Below, one piece after another: positions 11,531 through 24,500 of a stretch of 64,000 nucleotides of DNA. The number at the start of each line of letters is the position of its first letter. Position 1 is the stretch's first letter. The DNA lies in assembly GCF_001949145.1 (NCBI RefSeq), contig NW_019091529.1:839214-903213 (forward strand). Reading direction: 5' to 3'. A model generated the notes under the pieces. The model saw only the letters and a list, made by a program, of their open reading frames with translations. It had not been told where the DNA came from and made no database searches. The position numbers were made by a program, and so were the translations under genes. This DNA comes from Acanthaster planci. Lineage: Eukaryota > Echinodermata > Asteroidea > Valvatida > Acanthasteridae.

Positions 11531-14313
11531 GGGGCCATTCACAATTATTAACATTCTCACAAGTGTACAAAGTGTACTTTTTTTTACTCTCCGCTCTCCC
11601 TGAAGTGTACAAAGTCAATGTTGATTTTTTCTGCACAATTTTACAGAGGTAAGTACTGTTGAGGTACTATGAAGCTGGTTTCAGCTTCATAGTATCTCAA
11701 TGCGACACGTATGCAATTCATTTTGTGTTCTGCAGGCAAAGCACATGGTGCATGCAATGCTGGCGCACACAGTATGGCAGACCCAAAACAGACCTCTAGT
11801 GCTGCCAGTAGGTGCCAAGGTTCAGTTCGGAATTTTTTTGCCAAACTTAAGTTCACTTCGGGTTCAGACATGTACACACATGAAGGTACTGTTGTACGAT
11901 GTACTTTGATAAAATATGAACGTGCCATAGTACATGCACTTCCGTGTATAATACAAACGGTGAATCTTGAAGTTTGTTTAGGAGTTACAATTCCATAGAA
12001 AGCTTTGTCAGGGGTGCTTCCAGACAGTTTCTGACCGTGTTTTGCCAACCAAAAGTGGTTGTGTTTGGACCATTACACTTGACTCAACAAAATGGGGAAA
12101 ACCAAAAAAATAGCATGCTCAAATGGGAGTTTCTTTCTTTACAGGATACAAGATCCAATCAGATTTCAAGCAAATTCTGTTTTGTTACAGTTTGAATAGT
12201 GCCCCAATAAGTAAACAATGACAGAAATGAACTTCCATTTTCCTTTTGAAATTCTATGTAATGTGTTATTTTATAACACTTGCTTTTCTCATGTACATCC
12301 GACACCAAAATGACAACATTTTGTAAAAGTACCAAATAGGCTTCATTTTTGTTTTTTACTAATTTGCATAAATTTGACTATTTGGACATACACATCCTCA
12401 TAAGGTTATAATTAGGGCCCAAAGCCATTCCACATGTGTCATATGTGGACAAAAATGTGCTTTGCATGTATTCAGAAAGTAAGCCATGTCAGTGTGAGCT
12501 TTGATGAAGACAAGTAAAGTTCTAGGTGTTGTATACATGTACATGTAATCCACATCAAGAAAGAAGTATTGTCAGACTAAACAAAGGTGTGGTTTTTTAT
12601 ACCTTTGTTCAAGGTACATGTAAAATCAATTGGTTTCACTTTGTGTTGCTTGAGGAATTAAAGCTTTACATGGCATATACATGTACAGTAACAATCATGA
12701 AACATACAATGTAAGACTGTAGTTTTAAAAGCATTATGCCATCAGTCTTCAATTTCAGTGAAAAAGATAATCTCTCAGCCTAATTGCTAGCCCATTCCTT
12801 TGATTTTTGCAATCATCTAAAAGGGGATATACATCTACTCATTTAGCTTCTTTTTCTTCTTTTACATGTGAACTATAACCTGTGAAGTGTGAACTGGAAA
12901 TCTTTAAAATTGCAGCTTAGTACACAAGTAGCATTTGTCATACAAAAATGTTTAATTTCATGTTCTAAAACCAAAAGATCTTACAGGTACATGTATGCAA
13001 TTGTCTTTTAATTTGATTTATTTATCTAAATGATTGTCAACTGTGGAAAACTTTTTTTCGTTTGAATGTTTGACATTACATGACTTGTTTAAATGAGCAA
13101 AATTGCATAAATATTTCTAGACAGTATTTTCCTTCACACTGTTTCACTGAATGCCCCATCATCCAATTCCTTTCTAGTTGCTTTTGATGATTTTTGTATG
13201 GCTTGGCATTTTCTTTTGGTTTGGAAAGTTTACTAAAGCCTTCATGAAGGTAGAAAAATGAGACAAACTTGGGTTTGAACTGATGACCTTCTATTCTGAA
13301 AAGTCAGTTTGGACGTGTACGTCTGACACCAAAAAATGTACGTCTGACACCAATATAATAAATCGTTTATCTGAAAGTCACAAGAAGATAAAAATGTGTC
13401 TTGCCTTGAAGTTTATTAACAAGGGTCTGCTAAAACTTAACACAGAAAAACTACTTCTTCAGGTCCTAGCATTTCACAGAGTTTGTGATACAAAAATGGA
13501 AACTCAAAAAAATTAACTTTCTCTGAGTACGTCCGACACCATGGTGTTAGGAGTCAGTTTCTACAAGGATAATAATTCTGAGTGAGAAATTTTGTTATTA
13601 AATGAATGTACCAACTAGCCGATGTCTTTTATCAAAATCAAAATCTGCTTCAGCATTATAAGTATAATAACACACATTGTTGAAGTGTCCAAAATGTACG
13701 TCCGACACCGTGGAACTGCCCATCCATCTGATCTGTGTGATGCAGGGCCATCATCAGTTAACTGTACACGTGCATGTACCTTTACAGTGTGTGGAAACAG
13801 CACATGTGACAAGCACCAGTGTGGCATTACTCTTTATCCATATTTCATTATGTTTGCATTTTTATCAAGTTTTCGTGCATGCATTCCAGGTACTATTAAT
13901 GCCATGCTGTATTAAAGCTGAACATCCGAACTGACCAAGTAGGTTCTGTTCAGTTTGGTTCAAAAGTGCCGTGTTTGATGATTTTTGGTTGGGCTGCAGC
14001 ACTAACAGCAGGAATGCCGCAAATTGGAAACGAATCGACATTTTTTGAATTTCTGAGAGTGTACGGCGGGTATTTACCCCTACCCCCAGCATATGCTTTG
14101 TACACTTGTGAAAATGTTGTTAATTGGGAATGACCCTAAGACAATGACTGGCACAAGACGGTACTTGGCAAATAAAAATGTACTTAATTGAGGTTGCATG
14201 TGACTTGGATAGATTTATGTTATGTGTCATGGAAATGGCATTTGTGTTGATAATACTCAACTTTTCTTACATGTGGTGGCCTACATGTACATATATTGTG
14301 ATGATATTTGCAG
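11531..14313. other. Intron with a dispersed 14-bp motif
   Basis: No gene is recognised. Within 12292-13709 the motif GTACGTCYGACACC occurs in five near-identical copies (about 12294, 13316, 13338, 13527 and 13695). The remainder is AT-rich. Confidence 0.45.
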
Positions 14314-14612
14314 CTCTGCGCTGTGCATTGAGCACCTTCCTCACTGAGCCTCCTATCAGCCGGAGAGTGGATATCCACAGGGATCATACATTTGCTAAAG
14401 CCAACCAGGCACTTACAGACTCCATTACGGCTCAATCACAAGACAACTCATCCAACAAGAAGATGGTGGCAGGTCAGCTAGGGATCAGCAGACGAGATCT
14501 TGTCAAGTTACTCAAGTCAGGCCTAGTATGTCTGAGTAATCCTCTGGGTCTGCTGCGATTAGTCTGGCTTTTTATGCAGCCCTTCATTGGCAGAGCTGAA
14601 GGCAAGATAAAG
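14314..14612 (+). CDS. Crypton-type recombinase, hinge and start of catalytic domain
   Basis: The exon encodes 100 residues. LRCALSTFLTEPPISRRVDI and DHTFAKANQAL complete the core-binding domain. GISRRDLVKLLKSGL and LSNPLGLLRLVWLFMQPFIG enter the catalytic domain. GRAEGK corresponds to the RRGRE-like box that carries the first catalytic arginine in Cryptons. The acceptor is TTTGCAG and the donor AAG|GTAATT. Phase is two leading bases and none trailing. Confidence 0.87.
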
Positions 14613-15063
14613 GTAATTAACATCAAAATACAGTACTTAAATATATGTGTGATATAGCAGGACTCTAACCTACCAGAGGTCATGCTTAAAAATTTTTTTT
14701 GCACTTCAATGGATTTGATAATTTTGAAATAAGAACGGAGTTTAGTAACAAAATATAGAGGATGTTACCAATCAAATGGATGAATTTTTTCTGCAAGTGC
14801 AGGTTCAGAATGATATCCTTAAATTGTATGTAAAATGATGACATCACAGATCTTAACATGCGTTTTCAACATGGAAACTAAATATATGTTTGTTTTTCTT
14901 TGTTTTGCTCTATATCATTGAAATTGTTAGAGGAACTCCTTTGGAGGAACACCCAAAATGCCGTTTTTCTTTGAATTTTCTGTTTGAAATCTTTATTCCC
15001 ATAGAAACCACCATTGTTGTGATGTGTACCTAATGTACCTTTGTGCATTTGTTCAATTTTCAG
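14613..15063. other. Intron of the recombinase-type gene
   Basis: A 451-bp intron, GTAATT to TTTTCAG. Nothing else recognised. Confidence 0.7.
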
Positions 15064-15284
15064 TCTCTGGATCTTGATCTGCTTCAGAAAAAGGATGTGA
15101 TAAACAAACTTGCCGAGTCAGGTCTGCCATACTATGAGATCAATTCTCCAGTCTTAGGGTTGAGTGGTGGACACGAACTAAAGATCTATGCAACCGGCAA
15201 TCGTTTCTATTGCCCACATGATGCCATCAGCAAATACATCTCTAAACTCAATCCCGAGTGCCCCGAATTCCTGCAGCAGCCAAG
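15064..15284 (+). CDS. Crypton-type recombinase, middle of catalytic domain
   Basis: The exon encodes 73 residues plus two bases. Characteristic pieces are SPVLGLSGGHELKIYATG, which is the position of the KNHQGG...MYATG segment in Cryptons, and FYCPHDAISKYISKLNPECP followed by EFLQQPR, the CPV..Y..KL.P....FQRPR segment. The usual KxHQGG reads LGLSGG here, another departure from an active enzyme. Acceptor TTTTCAG, donor AAG|GTATTC, phase 0 to 2. Confidence 0.88.
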
Positions 15285-15435
15285 GTATTCTTGCTTTCTT
15301 TACGACAATTATGTGAACTCATTGTGGGCCCTATCTCATTCACTCTCCAGGTCTTACTTGCCAAAGACTCCTGCCCACAGTCTGTTTCTACATGTAACTA
15401 GGCTGTATAGTGATGGCAGGAATGTTCATGAAATA

Positions 15436-15981
15436 TTAATCACTTGCCGCCAGGGATTCTGGTTTTGGGCACGTGTTCTTTATACATGCGTAGCTGGAGC
15501 CTCCAAAATGGGCCTTGTAACAAAAGACTGTACTCGTAACAAAAGACCAGGCTGCTGGGAATTACCAAAAATTTTTCACTATGAATAATGGAGATAATTC
15601 GGCATTTTTGTAAACAGTATACCACAGTATTCATCGGGAGCAGATTACCACCAGGGACAAAATGGCTCCACCACTGCAGCGATGAGCCACACTAATGCAC
15701 GCTAATCTGGCCCCTATTGAAAAGAGGTCAGTTTCGTGAACAAAAGAAAATTACTTAACACCGAACAATCTGGGCTCTTTTTACAAGGTGGCAGGCCTGG
15801 CTGAAATACTCCAGGTCAATAGATATTGTCTGTCAGAAACCAAACTGTCCTTCGTGCGGGTGTAAAGTGTCTAGTAAATGAAGATACAAATTTTCAAAGA
15901 ATTTTGAAAACAGAAAAAATGAAAATTATCCCGTCCCATCATCATCAACATTCATAAATGCCCTCGGTGCGATGTGGTTAA
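15436..15981 (+). mobile_element. TTAA-MITE family 1, copy 3
   Basis: A 546-bp element with TTAA at both ends (15436-15439 and 15978-15981). It starts TCACTTGCCGCCAGG and ends GTGCGATGTGGTTAA. It shares blocks with the other copies, including GACCAGGCTGCTGGGAATTA and CGCTAATCTGGCCCCTATTG. Non-coding; the open frame that runs into it from the exon upstream is read-through. Confidence 0.85.
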
Positions 15982-16485
15982 GGACAAGTGTTGTGATCTC
16001 TCTGGAATTTGAAAGCAGTACACATCATTGGCTTGAACTGATGGCTGCACATGATCTTCTGAAATGTCAGTAGTTTTCAAAATGTCTGTAGTTAAGCAGT
16101 TTTCTTTGTATCATGTTGTAAATATGCAAACCCATTGTAGAGTTTTGTCTTTATGGGCAGATCCAGCTCTCATGAAGAAAAGGGTGGCTTGCATTGCCCA
16201 AAGTGGAGTTAGAATTCAAATGTACCAACATGGAATACAATTGCTCAATAGGATAACAATTTAAGATTCATTGTAACTAGGACAAAGACAAGTCAGACTG
16301 CCATGAATTTAAAAGAAAAAAGACAGAGCTGTTCCTGACTGCTGGAACAGCTAATTACTGTGGCAGAGGCCTCTTAATCAACTATATATTGTCAGTGCAA
16401 TTACCAGGTTTCTTGGTAATAATATTTCTGCTTTCTTAAAGTACTTAACAAATTGTAATATGTATCATTTTTAATTTCCTTGAAG
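15982..16485. other. Intron sequence
   Basis: This is the remainder of the intron before the fourth catalytic exon, ending TTTCCTTGAAG. No other feature seen. Confidence 0.6.
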
Positions 16486-16840
16486 AATTAGGAGCAACTT
16501 CAAGATGGAGATGATATGGTTCGATCCTAGGCCAATGAATTCCAGCTCCATTAATACAATGATGACTGACATTGGTGCTGCTGCCAAGTTGAGTAGACAA
16601 TACAACAATGCAGATATCAGAGCTACTTCGTGGGACAGCTTACAAGAAGCTATTCAAGACTTCACTGAAAACCTCAGGATGGGTTACTGGAGAAAACCTC
16701 CACCATCACAAGTAAAGAAGACACCAGTAGTCACGACAACAACCACAACTGCTACAGGAGGAGCAGAGGGTAAACTTGTGGGCCAACAAATAGCCCATGG
16801 CAAGGTCAACAAGCCTTTCAGCCAACAACCTGCTGTTTGT
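16486..16840 (+). CDS. Crypton-type recombinase, degenerate active-site exon plus linker
   Basis: The exon encodes 118 residues. The first part, IWFDPRPMNSSSINTMM and AAAKLSRQYNNADIRATS, aligns with the Crypton box II region, where active enzymes have TNHxxRAT. Here the His is replaced (NADIRAT) while the Arg is kept. The downstream GHK and tyrosine segment is absent: the frame becomes a linker with PPP, a run of Thr (VVTTTTTTATGG) and polar residues, ending QQPAVC at a donor (GT|GTAAGC). Phase is one base in, zero out. If not spliced, it stops at 16892, and an AATAAA lies at 17351. This looks like a domesticated, catalytically dead domain. Confidence 0.82.
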
Positions 16841-16948
16841 GTAAGCAATTTTGCAAGCCCCATACTCAGTCTCACATTTGCTGTACTGAAGTAACTTGAT
16901 CTTTTTTAGTTTTGATAAGGACATGGAGTATGTCTTGCTTAGGCTTAT

Positions 16949-17890
16949 ACAGCCCGTTACCACTTGATCCACCAATTGGGGGATCTGATCCACCTTTTGC
17001 CAAATTGCCGGATCAGATCCCCCAGTTGGTGGATCAGATCCGGCAATTGTGTGTAGTGGGAACGCTAACCGTTACAAGGTGGATCAGGATCAGATCCACC
17101 TTTCTTGATCCTCCTCTGGAGCAGGATACTGATCCCCCAATTGGTGGATCAGATCCCCCAATTGGTGGATCAGATCCCCCAATTGGTGGATCAGATCCTG
17201 CAAGTGGCGGATCACCATCAGATGGGAACACAAAAGGTGGATCAGATCCTGCAATTGCACGAGTGGCGTGGAACGTTTGCGGTCTGATGAACAAAGAAAT
17301 ACGTTTCTTGGCGTGTAGCTCGTGAAATTTTTAATGTGCATAGCATGCATAATAAACAACTGCTGAACTACGGGCTAGCAAAATGTGTCACCCTGCATAC
17401 GCAATGCATGCATGCCGCAATGTGTGCCTTGCCCTTTCACAATTTTCATTGCGCATTCATCCGTTTTTAACCTTTTTCATTTGTGTAATTTCACTTGCTT
17501 TCCATCAAAAACTAATTGCGTGTTAGCGTATAGCCCGCAGCATGTGACAGAGTATCAAAAACGGAAGCAAAGTTTGAACAGACAACGTACTAGGCTGAAC
17601 ATTCGGCCCGATTCAAGGTCGTCACTTCAGTAGAACTTCGCACCCAAAACACCGCAGGGTCACAGGCATGCCACCCCAGCACGCCACACTGCCACAGTAT
17701 TGTACTCGGCAAGCTAGCACATGCGCTATACCGAACTCAGTGACCTTTCGGGCTCGACATTTCTGTCCGAAAAGGTAGATGAAGCACTAGTGGGAACGCG
17801 ACTTGCCGTTTCGTTGCGGTAAGATAACAATCACACCAAAATGCTGGATCAAGATCCACCTTTTCCCAATTCAAGTGGGAACGTGCTGTG
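16949..17890. mobile_element. TIR element with an internal GATC/CAATTG minisatellite
   Basis: The left end is ACAGCCCGTTACCACTTGA. The right end is the inverted match TCAAGTGGGAACGTGCTGT. Between them, at 16965-17240, a 21-bp unit (GGTGGATCAGATCCCCCAATT) repeats in forward and inverted variants. Further GTGGGAACG sub-repeats occur at 17056 and 17790. No transposase. Superfamily unassigned. Confidence 0.6.
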
Positions 17891-19201
17891 AGAGTGCCTG
17901 ATGACACATCATCACTGATGTGCAATCAGTGTTATAGTTCAGCCCCTTTGCAAGTCCCAATGATTTGAAACATGAGAAGAGACAGCTAGCCAGCCAGTTA
18001 AGAGAAGAGCCCCAAGCTAACCAATTACAAATCAGTTTTCTGTTATTCATATCCACTCTGAGCAGGAACAGAAGAGGGCATGTTTTGAAATGAAATTGAC
18101 AGTCCTTTGGTACTCACCCATCGCATACATGTAGGTGTGCAAGTTTATGCGCGTTTAACACGGAGGATGTTGAGTACGCTAAACAATTTTATTCTAGAAT
18201 GTGTTGTCTTCGCATGCACGCTGAACACCTCCTAGGACCTGGTCGGAAAACTTAGTACCATCTGTCTGTCTTTTGCCAGTGAGGGTGCACTTCAGCTCAG
18301 TGCGGATATGATAAATAAATTAACAGCATGTGCAAGGGTTTGTGTTGAATAAGTGGACACAAGTAAGACTACAGTGTAATACCAAAAGCACTATTTAAAA
18401 GTGTTTGTGCGTGGTGGCTAAAATAACTTTCTGTTGACATGAGTTGATGACAGATATTAATTAATATTGGACACAAAGAGACAGACTCAATCAAAATATT
18501 TGACCCAACATGGTAACACATGTTTCAAATTTTGAAAATATATTCATGTTTGTGTCATTAATGGTGCTTGTTGAAATATAAGAAAGAAAGCAAGCTCTCA
18601 AGTTTCTGAAAGTGTTGATGTAAGCTTGAGCAGAGTGCTGCTGTTATAGAGATTGCTGTGTGGCAGAGAAAATGGAAGCATTAAACAGTGAGAACTAACT
18701 TACGCATATCATATTTATTTTTATGACACTTACATGTATGTTCGTGTACTGTGCAGTATTGTTCAGAAAAAATAGAGTATCTTGTTGATGTTGGCATAAA
18801 AGCATTTGTCACCATTATGACATTTTACTGAAATGGTAGAGGATTATATTGTAATAGTCTTGAATGTGCTTACTCTTTAAGTCTCAAAACCACTGTGGGA
18901 GTGAAATCAAAAACTGGGGTGCATGGAGAACTGTGTGTCTGGTATTCAATTCACTTGTGATGTGGACTTGAATCCCACACAGTTACCAGTGCCAAGATGT
19001 TTGCATGCCATGGGGAGCTGCCTTTCTCTACCAAGAGGTGTCTTTGAGATTAAAGATAAATTTGTGCTCATCTTAAGTTGTTGCAGAAGTAGATCTTGTT
19101 GCCCAGTGAGTCGTGATAAATGTGAAGCACTAGATGCTTTTGTGAGCACTAATTATTATAAAAGCTGCATTTTTCCCACTGTGTTCCCACTGATTTTTCA
19201 G
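17891..19201. other. Intron sequence, no gene seen
   Basis: An open frame at 18923-19201 runs into the next candidate exon but shows no domain. I treat it as intron ending TTTTTCAG. Confidence 0.5.
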
Positions 19202-19279
19202 GTAAAGCCTAACATTCAACAAGGTAATGCAAACAAGGTGGTGAGAAATCTTTACAAGGAATCTGCATCCTCCAAACAG
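19202..19279 (+). CDS. Candidate linker exon (26 residues)
   Basis: The frame VKPNIQQGNANKVVRNLYKE plus SASSKQ is bounded by TTTTTCAG and CAG|GTAGGT. It is phase 0 on both sides, so it joins the recombinase exon ending at 16840 and the exon starting at 28128 without shifting frame. The content is basic and low in hydrophobics, as expected of an interdomain linker. No family is recognised. Support is splice signals and phase only. Confidence 0.45.
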
Positions 19280-20940
19280 GTAGGTGTCATATAGCCTCAG
19301 TAGTCTAGTACATTGTAAAACAATTGGATTTTCAGTAGCACAACTTTGATTTAACATTTATGAAGCTACATACATCTATTTACATTTTCAAGGACCCTTC
19401 TTTAGACAAATATGTACACTGTTCTAAAACTAAAAACTAGTTACAATAATTTGACAAAAGTGGGTTTGATGCTCCTTCAGTAGTAACTTTTGGATTCTGT
19501 GGGCATTCGGGTCCACCGTACGGCATTTTTTCTTTGATAGAGAAGACATCTCCCAGCCTATGGCATTCTGACCAGGGGGTAACGTCCTGCACAAGGTGTG
19601 GCCTCCACACTTCACCCATCCAGCTCCCCTTTACCTGTCTGTCACAGAGGAACCCTATTACTGAATGATTATAAATAACCGCATATACTGAATGCCTGAT
19701 GCAGAATATTGCTTTAGTCTTTATGCAAATTATCGCACTAACACAAGTCTTAATTATGAAATAATTCCTTTCTACACTGAATTATAATATTGATCTTAAT
19801 TGTTTAATTCACTTCATAAATGATTTATTTTTAACCAAATTATACATTCATAACACAAGTCTCTGATGATCCTGGTTTTGGGGCCAATCTTTCATGATTG
19901 ACAACATTAATCAAGCTCTCAGTAGCTCGGCCTTTATTTTGGTGCTCATTTAATTCTCTCTGTAGCAGGCAAATTTTCTCTAACTTGAGACTGGTAGGAA
20001 TTGCCCTCTCTTCATACTAGTACCTGTACATGTACCTTCCTCCTTGTGACAGACCAGACTGTCTCAGGAGAGAAATATCTTGCGAAAAAGATCCCGTGAC
20101 CAATAGATCTATTGTTTTCCACACCTAAGTAACTTTCAAGAAAAGCCAATTATTAGCCTGAAATGGATTAGCCAATCAGATCCATCCTTTCTGCCTGTGC
20201 AATTCATTTTAATTTACATAATAAAAGCAAGAGGGAATTGCCACACTCCTGGACATACACAAACGCAGACTAGTTACTCGATGATTGGCCTTAGAAGGAA
20301 TACAGAATACAGACGCCTAACAAATATGCACAACAAAAGAGGAGCATTCTCCAAACAGTAGGTAGAAAAGTACCTGGTTTTGTCTCAAGTAGTCGCTGTT
20401 CTAGAGCACCAGTTGAACGCAACTCAAATTCGTTTTTTTTTTGGGGGGGGAGATTGATATCTGACTGAGAAAGAATGAAAGTCCTATCACACTCAGAATT
20501 GAATATTTAAAAAAAAACAAAGGCAAGAATCTTTGTGACGATTGAAACTTTATTATATTAAATTAAAATATTTTGAATTATAAGTTAATGGGAAAAATGA
20601 CATTCAGCACATATAGTCATAATGACCACATGTGCCTTGTCCAATGTGTGCTAGCCTTACCTAGTGTGGAGCCCAGATCAAAAGAAATCCACAAATGTAG
20701 GGTTAGAAAATGTGTGGACTTGTAGGTCTGCACAATGTTCCCCCTCTGAAAAGCACTTTCAGTTGTAGTTTAGGGTCCGCTGTCACAAGTCCTCCTAAGA
20801 GGCCTTGGAAATGGTACCTTTGATCGAAAAATCTGAAAAGAACGACTCAGAGAAAATATAGGACCAAACACGATGAAATATAGTTCAACACATTTAATAT
20901 ATGAATCCCCCTTTAAATACCACTAATTACACAGTTCATC
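19280..20940. other. Intron sequence, no gene seen
   Basis: No open frame here carries a recognisable motif. A T10G9 homopolymer run lies near 20435-20453. Confidence 0.5.
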
Positions 20941-21519
20941 TTAACCACTTCCTGCCGGTTACTCCAGGATCAGAGACATATGGTTTATATGGGTGGCCGG
21001 GGTCTCTGAATTCGGACAAAGGAAACAGGGCCCTGTAACAAAAGACCGTGCTCCAAACAAAAGACCAGGCTGCTGGGCATTGCCGACATTTTTCACTCTC
21101 AAAAGTGGTGATAATCCAGCCTTGTTTTGAAACCGTATACCAGGGTTTGGGGCATTGAGAGCAAGCAGATTACCACCGGGGACAAAAGCTCTCCACCACC
21201 ACCACCACCACCGCAGCGATGAGCCACACAGCACCGCTGCACGCTAATCTGGCCCCTATTGAAAAGAGGTCAGCAGTGCACTAAGCCAGGTTCATGAACA
21301 AAAGACAATTATACAACACCGCACAATCTGGGCTCTGTTTAAAAGGCTGCTGGCGTGGCTGAAATACTCGGGTGTCAATGAAGGTCAACTTAGAGTAGCG
21401 CCAAAAGATTACTTGGTGTGAAATGATGAATTTTTGAAGGATTTGAAAATGGAAGAAATGATAGTCATGCCAGCCTAGCATCATCAACATTGAAAAATTC
21501 CCCCGCATGAAGTGGTTAA
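20941..21519 (+). mobile_element. TTAA-MITE family 1, copy 4 (best preserved)
   Basis: A 579-bp element with TTAA at 20941-20944 and 21516-21519. Inverted ends are TTAACCACTTCCTGCCGG and the reverse complement of TTAACCACTTCATGCGGGGG. It contains a (CCA)7 run at about 21192. The minus-strand open frame across it is fortuitous. Confidence 0.9.
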
Positions 21520-24500
21520 ATACATTCAAAGCAAACCTCGTGGAGAACATATCAGAATTAAAAGATACTGATGGGCACTTGTGGTCTTTGGTCCGGATCT
21601 CGGTTTGAGGTGGGTCCTGCCATCATCCCCAGGGCTAGGTGTCATCTTGGCACGGCACATCAGTGGGGGAATGTCTACCCATCAACCAAGACCCCAGTCC
21701 AAGATCAAAAGCCCTATTTGTAATACAAAATCCATTTCGATTAAATTCAGTGATTACTTTCAAACGATTTCTGACCAATCACTTTCCCTACATTTCCAAC
21801 GTTTTGGATTATCGCTTGAATAATTTACCACAGTGTTTATTTCATAAAGATCTCCTAAAACATTACGATGTTTTGTTCGAGCTTTTAATCAAACAATTGC
21901 TTTAACAAATAAACATAATTTATTTCATCATGGACCTGTGAACTACAACGTTCTTTCCAATAATAGATTAACAAAACTTCACAGAATTTTGTTGCAGTTT
22001 TTTATACAAAAGAAAATACTTACAGGCTATATCAGGTAACCTGGCATGGCTGTTAAGTTTGAAGATGTGGGCGACAAGGTGACAAGACTTCTAGACTGCT
22101 GGTATTCTCACTGGCATCTTGGTGCTCTCAAGCTCCCCAATACGACGCAGTATTTGCGACAATCATGAACCCGATCCCCGGCCAAACGCATCGGTCCAAC
22201 CTGGGGGATGAACGGGTTAGACGGGCCTCTTATGCCCCGATGTAGTGCCAGCAGTCAATCTCGCCACCAAGTGCCGAGCCGATGCATTGTCCCAAATTCC
22301 TTAAAACCTTACCAACTAAACTGGAACTCGACTATTGACTACTGACCAGAGTCCAGTCCATACTTTTCAACCATTCACTAACTACTTGATATAAAGTCAC
22401 AGGCACTGGCCTCGGCATTTCGTCTGCCAGTGAATACCTTTAACCATTCAGTTCAATTGAACCACAACGTTCCGGAATTTAGCACAATTTTAAGTTAACA
22501 AAACACGGCACATTTCTATAATAAAACAAAAATCTCTTAAATGAAATCAAACTGTGACATCCGGTTTATTTTTGACAAAGTGAAGAGGAACTGTCAAGGA
22601 AAGCATCAAAATCCAGCTAAAAGGAAAGCATTTTCTTAACCACAGGAACACAAAGGAATATCACCACAGGTAATCAGACCTGCCCACTAGTATGATTTTG
22701 CTGTTCTTTTATTGGAATTGTTGAAAATATGATCCTACCTTTTTTTATAATAATACTATGGGTTATGACCATTTTTTCCTCACCTGAAGTATAACTGTTG
22801 ACTTTGAGTTCAATGGCTGTGGAGGTAGATTGTGCTAGATACAAAATAGTAGCGAGTGTAGACTTCTGCCAAACAGAGATTGACACTACTTTACATCCTG
22901 GTACATGTAGTAATCACAGGCTTTTGAGTCACTTCTCAACCAAAATTCCCAGTGTCTAGTGCAAAAAAAGAGAGAAAGGAATTCCCTACTCTACATTGCT
23001 GGGCCAGTCATGTGACGTGTGATATTGAAGGCAAGCTCTTCTGCACATGCCCAGGCTGGGGCGGATAAAAAGGTCCACAGGAGCAGACACAGACATGAAT
23101 CGATATTGCGGCGGGTGGCGATCACCTCAACTGGCTTGTATTGGCCAGTCTTCAGTATAATAGAGGAATATTATTCAAGGAATTACTCATTCTTACCTTC
23201 TTCAAATTCAACCTCACATTGCACTTTTTGATCTACAGTCTACAGTGAACCCCTGGTTAGAAATCTCTGAATCCCCCTGTCCCCATGCTTAGAACACCCT
23301 TTTCATTATCGTCTCAGCCAATAACAAGAATTAAAAAGTACCTCGTACGCGCGAATGGGGCCTCTGGTCCCAGAATATATTTTCCCCTGGAGTTGGCATT
23401 GATCAAGGGCGTCTTCAACTGTGATCTTTGACTTCATTGGCCCAGCATGGAATGCGTAATGTTGGTCTGAATATACATAAGCACAAATGTAGTGAGAGTT
23501 TAGTTTTGTAATGTGGCTAAAATACCATATCTAGCAGTTTATTGATTTTGAATTCTCCCCATCATGTGATGCGGGACCATCTTAAATTGACTACATGTAC
23601 GTGCACGTGTGCATTCCCGAGCTAGCGCGGGTATAACTTATCCAGTTTCCTTTGTCTGTGTGTTTTTCTCAACTTTTCTTGTAATTGCATGCATTTTGTT
23701 TGCTATCAATGCCATGCCATATCAAATCCAAACCTAACAGTGTCATTCCATCAATCAATCAACATTTATTTCCAAAATGCCGAAAGATTCCAATACAATA
23801 CAACAGAATAAATTAAATTTACATGTAGTTAATATTATACACGTCAATAGATTGGAGACAAGAATCAACAAAGTCATTGGCAAATATGGGGACAGCTTCC
23901 GAAGCCAAGGGCTGATATGTGGAGATGCCTTGACAAAAACTATTTGAGTGCTCACACTTCATACACCAGTTTTAACCGAGAAACTGCATTTTAACCAAGT
24001 GGAAATTCATAGTGTCAGAAGATTAAATCAAAATACATGTATGTTTACCTGTATGGACACATTTATAACCATGTTCATTTGGGCAGTCTTTACCTGTCTT
24101 TAAAATTACCCTGTACAATAAATGTACCAATCAGAGACAAACCAACTGTTGAGCTGGACAAAAGCAGCTCTGTGCTCTTTCTGTATTGATAAACAACTTA
24201 TTTAAACACCACACTTTACATAGCACCATTACACCTCTATAGTAAGGAATGGCTGACACAAATTATACAGATTTAAAGGAGCTTAATTCTTCTGAATGCC
24301 TCAGTATACCATACATGTGAATGAAGAAATTTTTTTCTTCAAAATTGTGATTTGTTAGAACCATTCCAAATGCAACAAAATTCTAAGTGATTTACACTTA
24401 ACATTTGAGAGTAGTGCTATCTTAAAGTAGATTTAATCATTTAATTTTGCACCAGTAGTTCCTCAGTGTGAAAAACCAAAATTTGTATTTTTCAACAAAA

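Noticed and set aside
15285-15588. Continuation of the 15064 exon as coding to 15588
   Set aside because: Similarity to Cryptons stops at the GTATTC donor after QQPR, and the later part is a TTAA-MITE.
18923-19201. A longer exon beginning at 18923
   Set aside because: The Cys-rich peptide has no domain, and a good acceptor at 19201 restarts in the correct phase.
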